Assembly (NCBI RefSeq): GCF_958298935.1
Contig: NC_084942.1
Location: 1,991,501 to 2,055,500 of the forward strand
Direction of reading: 5' to 3'
Length of the DNA: 64,000 nucleotides
Origin: Phragmites australis
Taxonomy: Eukaryota > Streptophyta > Magnoliopsida > Poales > Poaceae
Part shown: one piece after another, positions 1 through 11,826 of the stretch
How positions within the stretch are numbered: position 1 is the stretch's first letter
Layout of the letters: every line of letters starts with the position of its first letter
Made by a program: the position numbers and the translations under genes
The notes under the pieces: generated by a model
Database searches by the model: none
Told to the model about the DNA's origin: nothing
Seen by the model: only the letters and a program-made list of their open reading frames with translations

Positions 1-3000
1 GACCACCCCGGGTACTGTTCACCCGAGCACCCCGAGTACTGTTCACCCCGAGCACCCAGCACAGTCGATCCCGAGAACCCCGGGTACTGTTCACCCCGGT
101 ACCCGTGAGTACTGTTCATCCCGGGCACCCCGAGCACGGTTTATCAGGCTTTCCTGATAGCTGATAGCTTGTAAAATTCGTAGTTAATTCGTAGGAACTC
201 CAAACTTTTTGAGACCACTTGGAAATTCTGGTTTGGACAGTACGATCTTGGAATAATGTTGTCATGTATTGTGGAGCATATTTTTCTTACATGATCGCAT
301 TTCATACATGCTCATTACATTGCACGCGTTGCTCTCTGTAGTGAACGCCGATCCGTCGATCCCGGAGGCCGTGGGCGATCGTGAGGCTTCCCACCTTTCT
401 GATCCAGGGCAGCAAGGCAAGCATCGTTCATATTGCACCGTGTCTACTTGAAAATTTAATATGTTATCTACGCTTATGTATACATTGCATATGTCGGGTA
501 CTGAATTGGGTAGAACCTATGCCGATGCATTATCCCATTTCGGTCACGTGTAATGTGTTGTTCCTAGGAGCCTAGTGGTGTCATCGAGGTCTAATTTTAG
601 TTTGCTTTGCTTAGTGGTACTTAGGCTTTCCGGTAGAAGTCGACGACGGCGTCCACCGTTGTCGCGAGCCTAGGACTTATTACTTGTTCGCACTTATGGT
701 TGTGTTGATGATGAGTCGGTTTGGTGAGTGGTGAGTTGAGACGAGGTGTGGGCGGTGTTAGGGGTGTATAATCAGTTCGAGCTGCCGCGCTCTCGGTCAT
801 GAGCATCGCTATCGCTTATCTCCACCGAGCGACCATGTTTTGGTCGTAGAGTTTCGATGTGGGTTGTGGCATGGTTGGATTGGGGTGGCTTGGTCGGTAT
901 GTGGTTGGTGGTTTGGTGGGAATGGTTTGCTTTTATACACTTGTTGTTATATATCTGTTTTGATCAGTTGGTTGGCAGGGTTTGAGTCGGTGGTTGGCTA
1001 AGTCAGTTGCTTACACCTAGAGTCTAGGTTGCTTACCGCTTAATGAACTTAAACATGTCTTAATCCTTGCTACAGCTTCAAATGCATGATCCTTGGAGTC
1101 GAGAATATATATACTCATACTGTGTAAGACTTGCTAGTACCTTCGTACTAAGGGGTGCTGCCCTTAAGTTGCTTTCAGGTTCGCAGGTTGGCGAGGGAGA
1201 GGCAGTGTTCGGCTACTTTGTGCCTGCCGATCAGGGTGGCGGGCAGGAGTAGCACCTTCTGCTCCGAACTCCGGCGCTTGTGGTATGGAGCCTAAGGGCA
1301 TACGGCTCCATATTCTTTTGTTGTATAGGTTTATCTTCCGCTGCGTAGTTGTTGTTGTTCCTCTTTTGTTGTAAATTGTGGAAGCAGTTGCATGTTTAAT
1401 AATGGTAATGCAGTTTAATTATTTGCTCTCTATTAAACTGTGTTGTGATATTTGAGTTGGAAGGCATGTGTTCCGATCCTGGGCACAAAACACGTGCCGG
1501 GACTACCGGAATGGTATTCTGGTTAATCGTCGAGGTTGTGATTATGAATAATGATCCTCCTGATGATTAATTAGAATACTATTTGGACGGTTCCTCACAC
1601 TCGGCCGCCGCTGCCTCTCCACGCCGAGCCGAAGCCGTCCTCTCTCCGGCCGCCGCCGCCCCCGGCTGGTGCCCTGCCGCCGCCCGCCGCCGGCACAGCC
1701 GCCGCTGCCGACGCCCCGTCGCCGGCCTCCGCCGGCCCCCGCCGCCGCGCCGCCATCGCCCCTCTCTCCCTCCCTCCCGATCCTCTCTGTGCCCGAGCCG
1801 AGCCGGCCGCCCCTCTCTCTGCTCTACTCTCTCTCTCTTATATCCTCTCCCCCCGGTGCAACTGACAGGCGGGCCCTTTGCCTAGCCGAGCCGCCCGCTG
1901 TCAGTCGAGCCGAGCCGGCTGCTGAGCCCACCGACACCGAGCCGAGCCGCGAGCCGAAAACCGAGCCCGAGCCCGAGCCGACCCCAGAGCCGAGTCGATC
2001 CCAGAGCCGCGAGCCCGAGCCGAGTCCAGTCCGAGCCGACTCAGCCTAATATTCCGGGAATATTCTCCCCTTTTTCCTTTTTCTGAATTTTTCTCCCGGC
2101 AAAACTTCCGAAGCCCGTTTCTCCTCCGTCCTAACTCCGTTTTCGTCGATTCTTCCACCGTTATTCATCTAAATTCGAGATCTATCCAATCATGTCAATT
2201 TCATAATTTTTGTAAATTATTTGGTCATTGTTTTAATTGTTTGATTGATTGTACCTTTATCGTTGTTGCGACTGTTAGAGGAAGGAGCATTCGAGGACGA
2301 CCCCGAGGACCCGGAGTTTGAAGAAGGAGCAGACGGGGACTTCAACGAAGGCAAGTCCTACAATCGTTGACCATGTTGATCCTATGTTTTTAAACACAAC
2401 CCGTAGAGTCATTGTTTCAAATAATAGGAGTATGCATGTTTAGATTATTATTTATGATTCTTAAAGAAATGCTAGAATAGTTATGACCCAGCTTGTTTAT
2501 CCCATGCCTTGTCATTGTTACCATTATTCCGTTGAAACCCTAGAAGATTCTCAACATCAACTATAATGATTGCTTGGAAGATTGCTTGTTTACTAGTATG
2601 CTTAGGATTGCCTTGCTCAAAAGAAAGAACTAGATTATTTACATGTGATAACTATGCTTTACAATGTGAAATGGTGTGTGCTTGGTGCTTGGTGCGTGTA
2701 ACACTTGTGTTCTTGGAAAAACTCTAGAGTAGTGTTGACGAGGATGAGTAAGGTGCCCCACAAAGGTGGGAGCCACCTTGGAGCAAGGTTCGCTTTTGTG
2801 GTGTTCTTGCTGGGAGACTCTTACCTCGGTCATATAAGGACCGGTTCGCTGTGACATCTCACCTAGTATCTACTCGTACAACCACATGGCATGTATGGGC
2901 AGGACTTGATCTAACCCCTCTGACTTAGTGCGGTACCCACCCGGAGGCAGGTAGTGGCAATGGGGACCAGGAGAAGACTTGGGTAGTGTGTAGCCCAAGG

Positions 3001-3953
3001 TCCGGCTGGTGATATTGTTGAGGCTAAGTCAAGCCTTGGGATTACTAAGTGATCTTTCCCGTAATTCTTCTAAAGCCCCTGGTATCTTAGTGCCCCATGG
3101 GTGGATATTGTGGCTTCGTTGTGAGGTCGTTACGTCTCGTTATGACAGCTTCACCAGTTGCTAAGGTGGGAGCCTGTGCATATCTTGTGGGTAAAGTGTA
3201 CAACCTCTGCAGAGTGTTAAACCTATCCGGATAGCCGTGTCCTCGGTCAAGGACGTGCTATGGTTTGGTCACAATGATTAGCTTTTCGGCGTGAGTAACT
3301 CCTTGGCGTGTGAGTGGGCTGTGTGCCCGTGTTTTCTAAAAGAATGATTTTAGCTTTGTGCCCTAAGCCTCCTGGACTGTGTGTCTGCTGGCAAACTCTT
3401 GTGGGAACTGGCGGGACGGATGTATCTCCCCCAGGGCCGTCAACCCCCATAAGCTCAACTTATATATTTCTTGGAAGTATTTTTATTAAAAGTTAGTCTT
3501 TGCAAAATGAACCCTGCATCAATAAAATTAGCTTTCCGCAAAACCTAAAAGACTCTACAGCCTTATCCTTGATCTACCCTTAAGCATCTAATTTTTCCCT
3601 TGAGGTAGAACTTGCTGAGTACTTTACGTACTCATACTTGCTAATTGTGGATCCAGATGATCCAGAGGCCGACTTCATCGAAAGAGAAGATGAAGATTAG
3701 ATAAGCCGGTTTCGTCTGCACATAAGCTGTCTGTAGGGTTTGGGTCGTTTTTGTGTGTTTTCGCTGTGTTTTGAGGGTTTGTAAGATTATGCCTGCGGGT
3801 TTCTTTTGTAATGAACTCTGTATTGTACTTTATTATCGTATTTATTCGATGTATGACTATGATGTCTATTTTTGTTGGAGTTCATGCATACCAGCTACTG
3901 ATCCGGGGACTGGTATGAACTACACGAGGTGACCCCAAAGGAAGGGTCCGACA
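1..3953 (+). repeat. 3' part of a long LTR-like retrotransposon sequence
   Basis: This block contains no open gene. It starts with a cluster of short GC-rich motifs around TACTGTTCACC (about 1-140), continues through a proline/arginine-coding-looking but low-complexity GC stretch (1590-2045), and ends in GGGTCCGACA at 3953. Short acidic-coding patches near 2280-2360 and 3650-3700, and the text 'gagtactttacgtactcat', resemble pieces I know from long grass LTRs. An arabinofuranosidase exon begins within 10 bases of the end, as expected if an LTR inserted into that gene. The left end is outside the window, so neither the target duplication nor the element class can be shown. The assignment as an LTR is inference. 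Confidence 0.5.
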
Positions 3954-3961
3954 GCATGTAT

Positions 3962-4276
3962 ATTAGGTCATCAAACTTGGTGGAATTGGCAGTTTCCTTG
4001 ACAAGTTCAGATGGTCTACAAAATCTAGCTGCTCATACCATCACGTAAGCAACATATGCAATGTATTTGTTACCGTTATGTCCTTTTCAGTGAAATAACA
4101 ACATATGCAATATTTATTGTAGAGCTGACAAGGAAGATTTTGCCTAGTGGACGAAGGTTGAATTTGATTTGCAATCAAATGAAAGAAATACTAATTCAAG
4201 ATTTGAGCTTACAACCAGCAAAAGTGGCATAATTTGGTTTGATCAAGTATCACTTATGCCATCAGATACTTACATG
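3962..4276 (+). pseudogene. alpha-L-arabinofuranosidase (GH51) exon remnants
   Basis: Two exons survive. The first, 3962-4044, encodes SNLVELAVSLTSSDGLQNLA and ends at a GTAAGC donor. The second, 4123-4276, follows a TAG acceptor and encodes ELTTSKSGIIWFDQVSLMPS before a GTAATT donor. The second text matches the conserved stretch of plant alpha-L-arabinofuranosidases just before the catalytic domain ('SGVIWFDQVSLMPSDT'). These enzymes remove arabinose from cell-wall arabinoxylan. An in-frame TAG at 4145-4147 breaks the second exon, and the upstream gene is replaced by the LTR-like sequence ending at 3953. I could not find the downstream catalytic exons, so this is a dead fragment. Family assignment is from memory of the motif. 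Confidence 0.65.
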
Positions 4277-5879
4277 GTAATTAATTTCCGAGTTCCCTTT
4301 TATCCTTTGATGCATATTTCCGCCAAAAGAGTATGTGAGAAGCACAAAATCATTGTATAGGCTGTTTTACAATTACCAACTATTGTATGTCTTGTCACAT
4401 ATCCAAACACATCATATCCTGAACCATAATTTTCGTTAAATTTAATTTCTGTTGCTGAAAAGAATTATTCTTGGTTCAGATAATGTTAACTGATCTTCGT
4501 CTAACTATGTTGTCCATGGATAATCAGAATTGCATTCCAATGTTTCTAAATACAAGCCGCAGACATATGAGGTTTGTCGCTTTGCATTTTATCTTACGTA
4601 TGAGGTTCTTCATATATAGAGGTGAAGGTATTATGCCTCAGTACCGCCCAACATGTGAGGGAAGAGCTGGATTTATTTCACCATAAGAGCAAACAAAGTT
4701 ATACGATGTTGTGAATAATGTGCAAGTGCTTGCTGATTATATGGCTAGCAGTGCAGTAGAGCTTTAGGTGCATATACCTTCACATACTCTTGATTCGTTT
4801 ATCATTGTCAATCATGTATGTCTATGATTTATGTAAAAGAGAACACATTCAGTCTCAGAGTAACAAACCAGTAATCATGACTGCAGCATGCAAATTTTCC
4901 CTCCATTTTTGTTTGTGCAAGAATTGGATGATGATATGTTGAAAAGATGCGCCGTGTACTCTCTCTATCTCGAAAACAAAAAGATATGTTGAAAATATGT
5001 GCCCTGCAACCATGATTATTAGTATGTTATTTTACGAAAATTGTTTTGTTACCGACTCTTGTGGTTTGACACAGAACTTAAATATTTCCATCCATACACA
5101 ATTTATGCTACAAAATCTGTAAATGATAGCTTACCTGTACCGTTGGCAAATCTAATCCTGATCTGAAATGTAAAAGGAATCGATATCACCGTTTCTATAA
5201 CTTTGCAAGAACATTTCAAGAAAAATAAAGAAGAAACTTCCTAGATGTAGTATCACTCGTTGAGTACTGCATTTAGTATCACTCTTTTACTGAATACAAG
5301 ATGCATCAATTTGTATATGCATGATATATTCGACAGAACCAAAATGTAGGATGGATGCATGGAATGAGGAAATCGTAATCACCTGGAGATGGCCTGCTCA
5401 GTTTTCTTCTGGCCTTGTCCTTGATATGCCGCAGCAGCATGACGATCTCTTTCATGTCACTGCCTCCACCAATCACATGGAAGCACGTCCCGGATCATGA
5501 AATGTGTATTGAGAAATCAATTAATCACACAAAATTCCCAAAAAAAAAACAGAGATAGAGCAAAAATCAACGGAAGCGTAAATACTAAACCCTCACTTCG
5601 TCACATCGATTTGAACGACCCCCTGGTCGGTATTTCATTCAACGACCCCTGGTCGGTACTTCATTTGACGATCACCCTTGTTCCCAGCAGAGCACGCCGG
5701 CCGGCGGAAGGCAGCTGGTGGCTCCGGCGGCGCAACGACTGTGACGGCGAGCGCCCTGCGCGTTCCCAAGTACCTCTATACGATTCATGGCAGGAAGCAG
5801 CTCGGGAGAAGCTGGAACACGCGCTGAAGAAATTGGATAGCCTTAATCTTTGCTTCGTCCTCCTCTGTTCTCCTCCTAA
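4277..5879. other. non-coding stretch, one possible exon remnant
   Basis: There is no supported intact gene here. On the minus strand about 5480-5383, a short open stretch encodes GGGSDMKEIVMLLRHIKDKA and ends at a donor-like GTGATT. A second tiny minus-strand piece with splice-like ends lies at 5162-5135, but its open frame does not join the first. The family is not recognised. At 5610-5665 a short direct repeat (ACGACCCC(C)TGGTCGGTA) occurs twice. The remainder is AT-rich and featureless to me. Confidence 0.3.
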
Positions 5880-6556
5880 ATGGCAACCCCGACCCCTGCC
5901 ATACTGCACAGGCGTGGTCTTCGGCAAGGAGATCTGCTATCGCCTTACTTGTTCATCCTTGCAATTGACACGCTTCAGCGGCTACTTGATATTGCAACCG
6001 AGGAGAGTTGTCTCTCTATACTGCGGGCCAGGGCGTTAAGCGAAAATCCACCTGTTCCACTATGCAGGTAGCAACCAGAGACGGCTCTACATCTATTCTC
6101 TAAGTGCAGGTATACCGCCCGCGTATGGATTTTAGTGCCCGGTGGTCTCGTGCGACGGGCATGGCTCCTTCATCTTGGATGTTGGCCTCATCCCTTCCAG
6201 AGTGGTGGACACAGGTACTGAACCGTCCAAATCAGCTGAAGAAGGCTATCGTCTCTATGATCATGCTTGTAACTTGGGAAAGAACGTAATGTTAGAGTGT
6301 TCTAAAGATCTGAATCATTGGTGCATGCTTTATTTGGGTAAATAAAGGACGAAGCGAGAGAGTGGATCTTAGCAGACGCGAGGAAGTTAGACGACTTGTT
6401 AGACCCAGGCTAATCGTGTTCTTTGTTGTCACGATTTAATCCCCCCTCCCCCGCGTTTGCGGAGCTATTCACTAAGTAACTAGCTCTCCTTTGCTCTCCT
6501 GCTATATAAATTTTGAGGCATCCCTCTTGTCTCAGTTTATAAAAAAAACACAAACC
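5880..6556 (+). mobile_element. LINE (non-LTR) retrotransposon 3' remnant
   Basis: Frame 5880-6071 encodes RRGLRQGDLLSPYLFILAID, the conserved block preceding the YADD box of plant L1-type reverse transcriptases. The text then jumps to a zf-RVT zinc-binding domain of the same family (ETALHLFSKCRYT about 6078-6116; KDEAREWILADARKLDDLL about 6347-6405) in other frames. A run of A near 6541-6548 ends the piece like a LINE poly-A tail. Everything between the RT core and zf-RVT is missing and frames are broken, so the element is dead. Confidence 0.75.
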
Positions 6557-6565
6557 CAACAAAAG

Positions 6566-6665
6566 AAGATGTTAGCATGGTGGTCCAGATCATGGAACGT
6601 TTTGGAGATGCAACAGGGTTAAGAGTTAACTTAGAGAAGAGCTCGGTAGCCACAGAGATTTTGGC
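6566..6665 (+). mobile_element. second LINE reverse-transcriptase scrap
   Basis: The frame reads KEDVSMVVQIMERFGDATGL followed by RVNLEKSSVA. This matches the part of plant LINE reverse transcriptase that normally lies downstream of the YADD box and upstream of zf-RVT. Here it lies after the zf-RVT and poly-A of the neighbouring LINE piece. It is therefore either a rearranged part of the same element or an older LINE into which the other inserted. Confidence 0.65.
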
Positions 6666-7036
6666 TTTTTCAAACTTGATGAAATGCATTTGGCATGTAT
6701 GGATTTGTTAACACAGACAGAAATCTGGTTCAGCATTGATCCGGCGATATAAAATGTGCCTTTTGAAGTTCTCTACGAAGTCTAGAGAATGGAAATACTG
6801 CATTTCCAATTCTGTTCTTGTGGTTGGTTATTTACTTACCATCACCACTGAAATGCAGGCATCGATAGCGAAAGGGCATCCAGAGGATGCTGTAAATAGC
6901 TTCAGCGAGACTTTTGTCCAATGTGATGGTCGAGGAGGACGGTTGCATGCTACACTACTGATTTCAGAAGAAGGTTTCACTTTACAGACAGTGGAACAAC
7001 TTGCACAATTACAAGATTAGCCAGCTATATGCAGTG
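6666..7036. other. unassigned stretch before the Copia element
   Basis: An open frame at 6736-7020 (94 codons, +) has no similarity I recognise and no splice logic I could complete. The last bases, CAGTG (7032-7036), are one copy of the Copia target-site duplication, so this stretch and the one starting at 11822 were contiguous before insertion. Confidence 0.35.
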
Positions 7037-7247
7037 TGTTAGAAGAAATCCTCATATATATGTATATCAGTTAGGATCTCCGAGTCCTGATCGTACCTTA
7101 TCTCCAGGAGTAGATATATTTGTATAGATAACCTGGAGATCACGATGAATCGTTCAAACTTGGAGATCTATCTATAACCAATGTTCTCATATCTATAAAG
7201 CCTAACGCGGCCTCCTACGGGAGGTAATACGCTTCATCATCTTTACA
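7037..7247 (+). repeat. 5' LTR of the young Copia element
   Basis: The 211-bp direct repeat begins TGTTAGAAG and ends CATCTTTACA. It is identical to 11611-11821 except for one transition. The promoter of the element should lie here; 'tctataaagcc' near 7193-7203 is a plausible TATA box. Confidence 0.95.
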
Positions 7248-7260
7248 TGGTAATCAGAGC
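7248..7260 (+). promoter_or_regulatory. primer-binding site (initiator tRNA-Met type)
   Basis: TGGTAATCAGAGC directly abuts the 5' LTR. The usual plant Copia site is TGGTATCAGAGC, complementary to the 3' end of initiator tRNA-Met; this copy has one extra A. Confidence 0.8.
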
Positions 7261-7285
7261 TGCCTCTTCCAAATACATCTAATCC

Positions 7286-10200
7286 ATGGCGAGCTCTTCT
7301 GCATCCATGGTGTCTCCCATAGGTCCTCCCGTCTCTGAGAAACTCACGAGAGATAATTTCCTTCTCTGGAAGGCGCAGGTTCTTCCTGCCCTGCGTGGAG
7401 CTCAGCTGACAGGCTACCTTGATGGTCTTGTCGCTGTGCCGCCGAAGACCATCACCATCTCTGACACCGAGAAGAAGATCGAGGATGTACCCAATCCAGC
7501 CTATGCGGCATGAATTGCACAAGACCAGCAGGTGCTCGCATACTTGCTGAACTCCTTGTCAAAGGAAGTGCTGACACAAGTAGCGACCATGGAAACGGCG
7601 ACCCAAGTCTGGTCCGCCATCCAAGCGATGTTCGCCTCCCAGTCCCGTGCGAGGGTGACCAATCTCAGGCTTGCTCTCGCCACTACTCAGAAGGGCACCA
7701 TGACGACGGCACAATACTTCTCCAAGATGAAGGCCTATGGAGATGAACTTGCTGCCACTGGGAAGGTTCTTGATGATGAGGAGATGGTGTCCTATATCTT
7801 ATCTGGACTGGACATGGAGTATAATCCTTTGGTTCAGTCTATTGTTACAAGGTCAGATCCAATTTCTTTAAGTGACCTTTATGCACAAATGTTAAGCTTT
7901 GACACCCGTATGGAGATGTTGCAAGGCACTGCAAATCAATTTCATTCTTCTGCTAATTCTGCCTCACGCGGGCGTGGTGGTGGATATACTCTCCGAGGAC
8001 GCGGAGGCCGTGGCAGTCGCGGCAATGTCCGTGGCAATGGCCGTGGAGGGCGTACCAATGGTGTTGCTCCCAGACAGGGAGGCCAAGGCCACGGAACAGG
8101 AAAACCCAAGTGTCAAATCTGTTACAAAATTGGTCACTCAGCAGCAAATTGCTGGAACCGATTTGATGCTGATTTCCAACCAGAAGAAAGAATTGCTGGT
8201 GCTGCCGTTACGTCATATGGTGTTGATACAAACTGGTATACTGACACTGGCGCTACCGACCACATCACAGGAGAGCTTGAGAAGTTAACTGCCCGAGATA
8301 AGTATCGCGGCAATGATCAAGTGCACACTGCCAGTGGTTCAGGTATGAAAATTAGTCATGTTGGTCGTGCATTGGTTCATACCCCTACTCGTGATTTGCA
8401 TCTTAACAATGTTCTGCATGTTCCGAGTGTTCACAAAAATCTTGTTTCCGTTCATCGTTTAGCCACTGATAATGATGCTTTTCTTGAATTTCATCCAAAT
8501 TTTTTCTTGATCAAGGACCAAGCCACGAAGAAAACAATTCTTAGAGGGAAGTGTGAAGGAGGTCTTTATCCTATTCATTCATCATCAAATTCAGATCACA
8601 ATAAGCAAGTCTTCGGTACCACTAGACCATCCTCTACTCAATGGCATAGTCGTTTAGGTCATCCCTCTTTTTCAATTGTTGATCGTGTTCTTAGAAATAA
8701 TGAGCTTCCTTGCTCAAGTCAGTTTAGAGAAGAGTCTATTTGTGATTCATGTCAAAAGGGAAAAAGTCATCAACTTCCCTATCCTAGGTCTACCAGTGTT
8801 TCTACAAGTCCTCTTGAGCTTGTCTTTTCAGATGTATGGGGACCAGCTCCTGATTCTGTTAGTAGACACAAATATTATGTAAGCTTTATTGATGACTACA
8901 GCAAATTTACATGGATCTATTTACTCAAGAAGAAATCTGATGTATTTCAAGTTTTTCACAATTTCCAGAATCTTGTTGAACGGAAATTTAACAAAAAGAT
9001 TCTCACCATGCAAACTGATTGGGGTGGTGAGTATGAAAAGTTGAATTCTTTCTTTCAAAAGATAGGAATTGCACATCAAGTTTCATGCCCTCATGCACAT
9101 CAATAAAATGGTGCTGCTGAAAGAAAGAATAGACATATTGTTGAAGTTGGTCTTGCTCTTTTGGCAAATGCTTCCATGCCCCTAAAATTTTGGGATGAAG
9201 CTTTTCTAACTGCCACATACCTCATTAATCTTTTGCCATCTAAAGTTATCAATTATCAAACTCCAGTTGAGCGCCTTCTTCACCATAAACCAGATTACAC
9301 ATCTCTTCGTATATTTGGCTGTGCTTGCTGGCCTAATATGCGACCCTACAATGCCAACAAATTATCCTTCCGTTCAAAGCAATGCGTTTTCCTTGGTTAT
9401 AGTTCTCTTCACAAAGGTTTTAAGTGCCTAGATACTTCCTCTGGCCGCGTTTATATTTCTAGGGATGTAGTGTTTGATGAGATGGTATTTCCTTTTACCA
9501 ATCTTCACCCAAACGCTGGGACCCGTCTTCGCCAGGAAATACTTCTGCTTCCGCAAGCTATGCGCTATAATCTAGGTTTTGATCATGGGGGAGAACTATG
9601 CACTGATCAAATGACTAATCCTAACCTTGGCTCTCACATATCTGGTGCAAGCATGCAGGACAGCTATACTGTAAATGAAGTACAACACGATGACCAAGTT
9701 GGTGATTCGTTGGTGCAACATGGTGTGGTTCCGGAAGACTTTGTAGAGGAAGGACAGAACACCTCGGTCGATGCAGGCGATCCTCTGGATGAGTCAGTCG
9801 ATGCAGGTATGGCCTCGCCTGCTGGTGTGTCGAGCTTCGGTTCTTCTGGTGGATCAGCGACGCCAAGCTCTGGTGATGCAGCGACGCCAAGCTCTGGTGA
9901 TGCAGCGACACCGAATTCTATAGTATCCTCTATGGCGGATCCAGAATCATCCACGCCATCTCCTGTTTTCCAGCTACGACCACGCACAAGATTGCAAGAT
10001 GGTATTGTTAAACCTCGTATACTTACTGATGGCACTATAAGATATGGATATTTTAGTTCTACAGGTGAACCTGAACATCTACAAGAAGCCTTGAAAGATT
10101 ATAGGTGGCAGCATGCGATGGATACGGAGTACCAGGCATTGATGAAAAACAAAACCTGGCATTTGGTTCCACCAGAACAAGGTAAAAATATAATTGATTG

Positions 10201-11599
10201 CAAATGGGTCTATAAGATCAAGAAGAAAGCAGATGGAACAATAGACAGATATAAAGCTAGATTGGTTGCAAAAGGGTTCAAGCAGAGGTATGGTATAGAT
10301 TATGAGGACACTTTCAGTCCAGTTGTTAAAATTGCTACTGTTAGGCTTGTTTTAGCTATTGCAGTTTCTAAAGGTTGGAGCTTGAGACAATTAGATGTAT
10401 AGAACGCGTTTTTGCATGGTGTTCTGGAAGAGAAGGTTTACATGAAGCAACCACCAGGATATGAGAACAAAGAAGCTCCACAGTATGTATGTAAGTTGGA
10501 CAAAGCAATCTATGGACTAAAACAAGCTCCAAGAGCTTGGTATTCTCGCCTGAGCACTAAATTGCAGGATCTTGGCTTTGTACCATCAAGATCAGACACA
10601 TCTCTATTCATCTACAACAAGTCAGGTATTAGCATATTCGTTCTAATTTATGTGGATGATATTATTGTTACCAGTTCGTCACATGAAGCAGTCTCAATAT
10701 TATTGCAAGATTTGGGAACTAATTTTGCTCTGAAGGATCTTGGAGACTTACATTTCTTTCTAGGAATTGAGGTTAAGAAAATTCCAAATGGGTTACTACT
10801 GTCACAAGAGAAGTATGCCTCTGATCTCTTGAAACGAGTTGGAATGCAAAACTGCAAGTCGGCTCCCACACCCTTGTCTCTGTCCGAGAAGTTATCAGTC
10901 CATGAAGGGCAACCTCTCAGCTCAGAAGATAGCACAAAGTACAGAAGTATTGTGGGGGCTCTTCAGTATTTAACTATCACCAGACCTGACATTGCCTTCT
11001 CAGTAAACAAAGTTTGTCAGTTCCTTCATGCACCGACAACAGTGCATTGGACAGCTGCAAAAAGAATCTTGAGATATGTTAAAAATACCATGGGTATTGG
11101 ACTAACTTTCAAGAGATCGTCCTTTACACTTGTGAGTGCTTTTTCTGATGCTGATTGGGCAGGTTGTGTTGATGACAGAAGATCAACAGGTGGCTTTGCA
11201 ATATTCCTTGGACCAAATCTAATTTCTTGGAGTGCTAGGAAACAAGCTACTGTCTTTAGATCCAGTACAGAAGCAGAATACAAAGCATTAGCAAATGCCA
11301 CAGCAGAAATTATATGGGTACAGTCTTTGCTAGCTGAGCTTGGAATTCCTCAAAAGCAAACTCCGTGTCTATGGTGTGATAACCTTGGTGCCACATATCT
11401 TTCTGCCAACCCTGTATTTCATGCCAGAACAAAGCATATCGAGATTGATTTTCATTTTGTTAGAGAAAGAGTGGCAAACAAATTACTGGACATTCGATTC
11501 ATTGGCTCCAAAGATCAGGTAGCAGATGGTTTTACCAAACCGTTATCAGCTCGTGACTTAAGAGAATTTCAGCGTAATCCCAACTTAATAATGTTGTGA
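7286..11599 (+). pseudogene. Copia gag-pol polyprotein broken by three stop codons
   Basis: One frame runs 1438 codons with no frameshift. In order it shows a gag domain; an RGG-rich basic stretch and zinc knuckle CQICYKIGHSAANC; protease motif WYTDTGATDH; the GAG-pre-integrase HxxxC-type region (WHSRLGH...CDSCQKGK); the integrase core (FSDVWGPAP...FIDDYSKFTW); reverse transcriptase with YVDD; and RNase H ([26 protein letters not shown]). Three stops interrupt it: TGA 7511-7513 at an expected Trp, TAA 9104-9106 at an expected Gln of the integrase, and TAG 10400-10402 at an expected Gln of the RT box DVQNAF. All are single C-to-T or G-to-A changes. A 24-bp unit coding SSGDAATP is tandemly repeated at about 9847-9910, between integrase and RT. 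The copy cannot make its own polyprotein. Confidence 0.95.
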
Positions 11600-11610
11600 T
11601 TAAGGGAGGC
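11600..11610 (+). promoter_or_regulatory. polypurine tract
   Basis: TTAAGGGAGGC lies immediately before the 3' LTR, the position where plus-strand DNA synthesis is primed in LTR elements. Confidence 0.75.
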
Positions 11611-11821
11611 TGTTAGAAGAAATCCTCATATATATGTATATCAGTTAGGATCTCCGAGTCCTGATCGTACCTTATCTCCAGGAGTAGATATATTTGTATA
11701 GATAACCTGGAGATCACGATGAATCGTTCAAACTTGGAGATCTATCTGTAACCAATGTTCTCATATCTATAAAGCCTAACGCGGCCTCCTACGGGAGGTA
11801 ATACGCTTCATCATCTTTACA
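11611..11821 (+). repeat. 3' LTR of the young Copia element
   Basis: This is the second copy of the 211-bp LTR, followed by the CAGTG target duplication at 11822-11826. Confidence 0.95.
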
Positions 11822-11826
11822 CAGTG

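Larger units (their letters stand above)
7037..11821 (+). mobile_element. complete Hopscotch-like Ty1/Copia retrotransposon
   Basis: The 4785-bp element is bounded by 211-bp LTRs (7037-7247 and 11611-11821), both TGTTAG...TTTACA, with a perfect 5-bp target duplication CAGTG (7032-7036 and 11822-11826). The LTRs differ at only one position, A versus G in the text 'ctatct(a/g)taacc'. A primer-binding site follows the 5' LTR and a purine tract precedes the 3' LTR. Domain order gag, protease, integrase, reverse transcriptase, RNase H is that of Copia. Size and LTR length resemble maize Hopscotch, from memory. It lies between LINE debris and the CDPK promoter region. Confidence 0.97.

Noticed and set aside
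1583..2158. Open frames on both strands in a GC-rich, proline/arginine-rich block
   Set aside because: Low-complexity composition, several overlapping frames and no domain; it lies inside the LTR-like repeat.
4464..4745. Open text after the arabinofuranosidase exons, first thought to be further exons
   Set aside because: No match to the catalytic domain that should follow, and no consistent splice sites.
5135..5162. 28-base minus-strand piece with perfect-looking splice sites
   Set aside because: Its open frame does not join the nearby candidate exon at 5383-5480, which would run into a stop.
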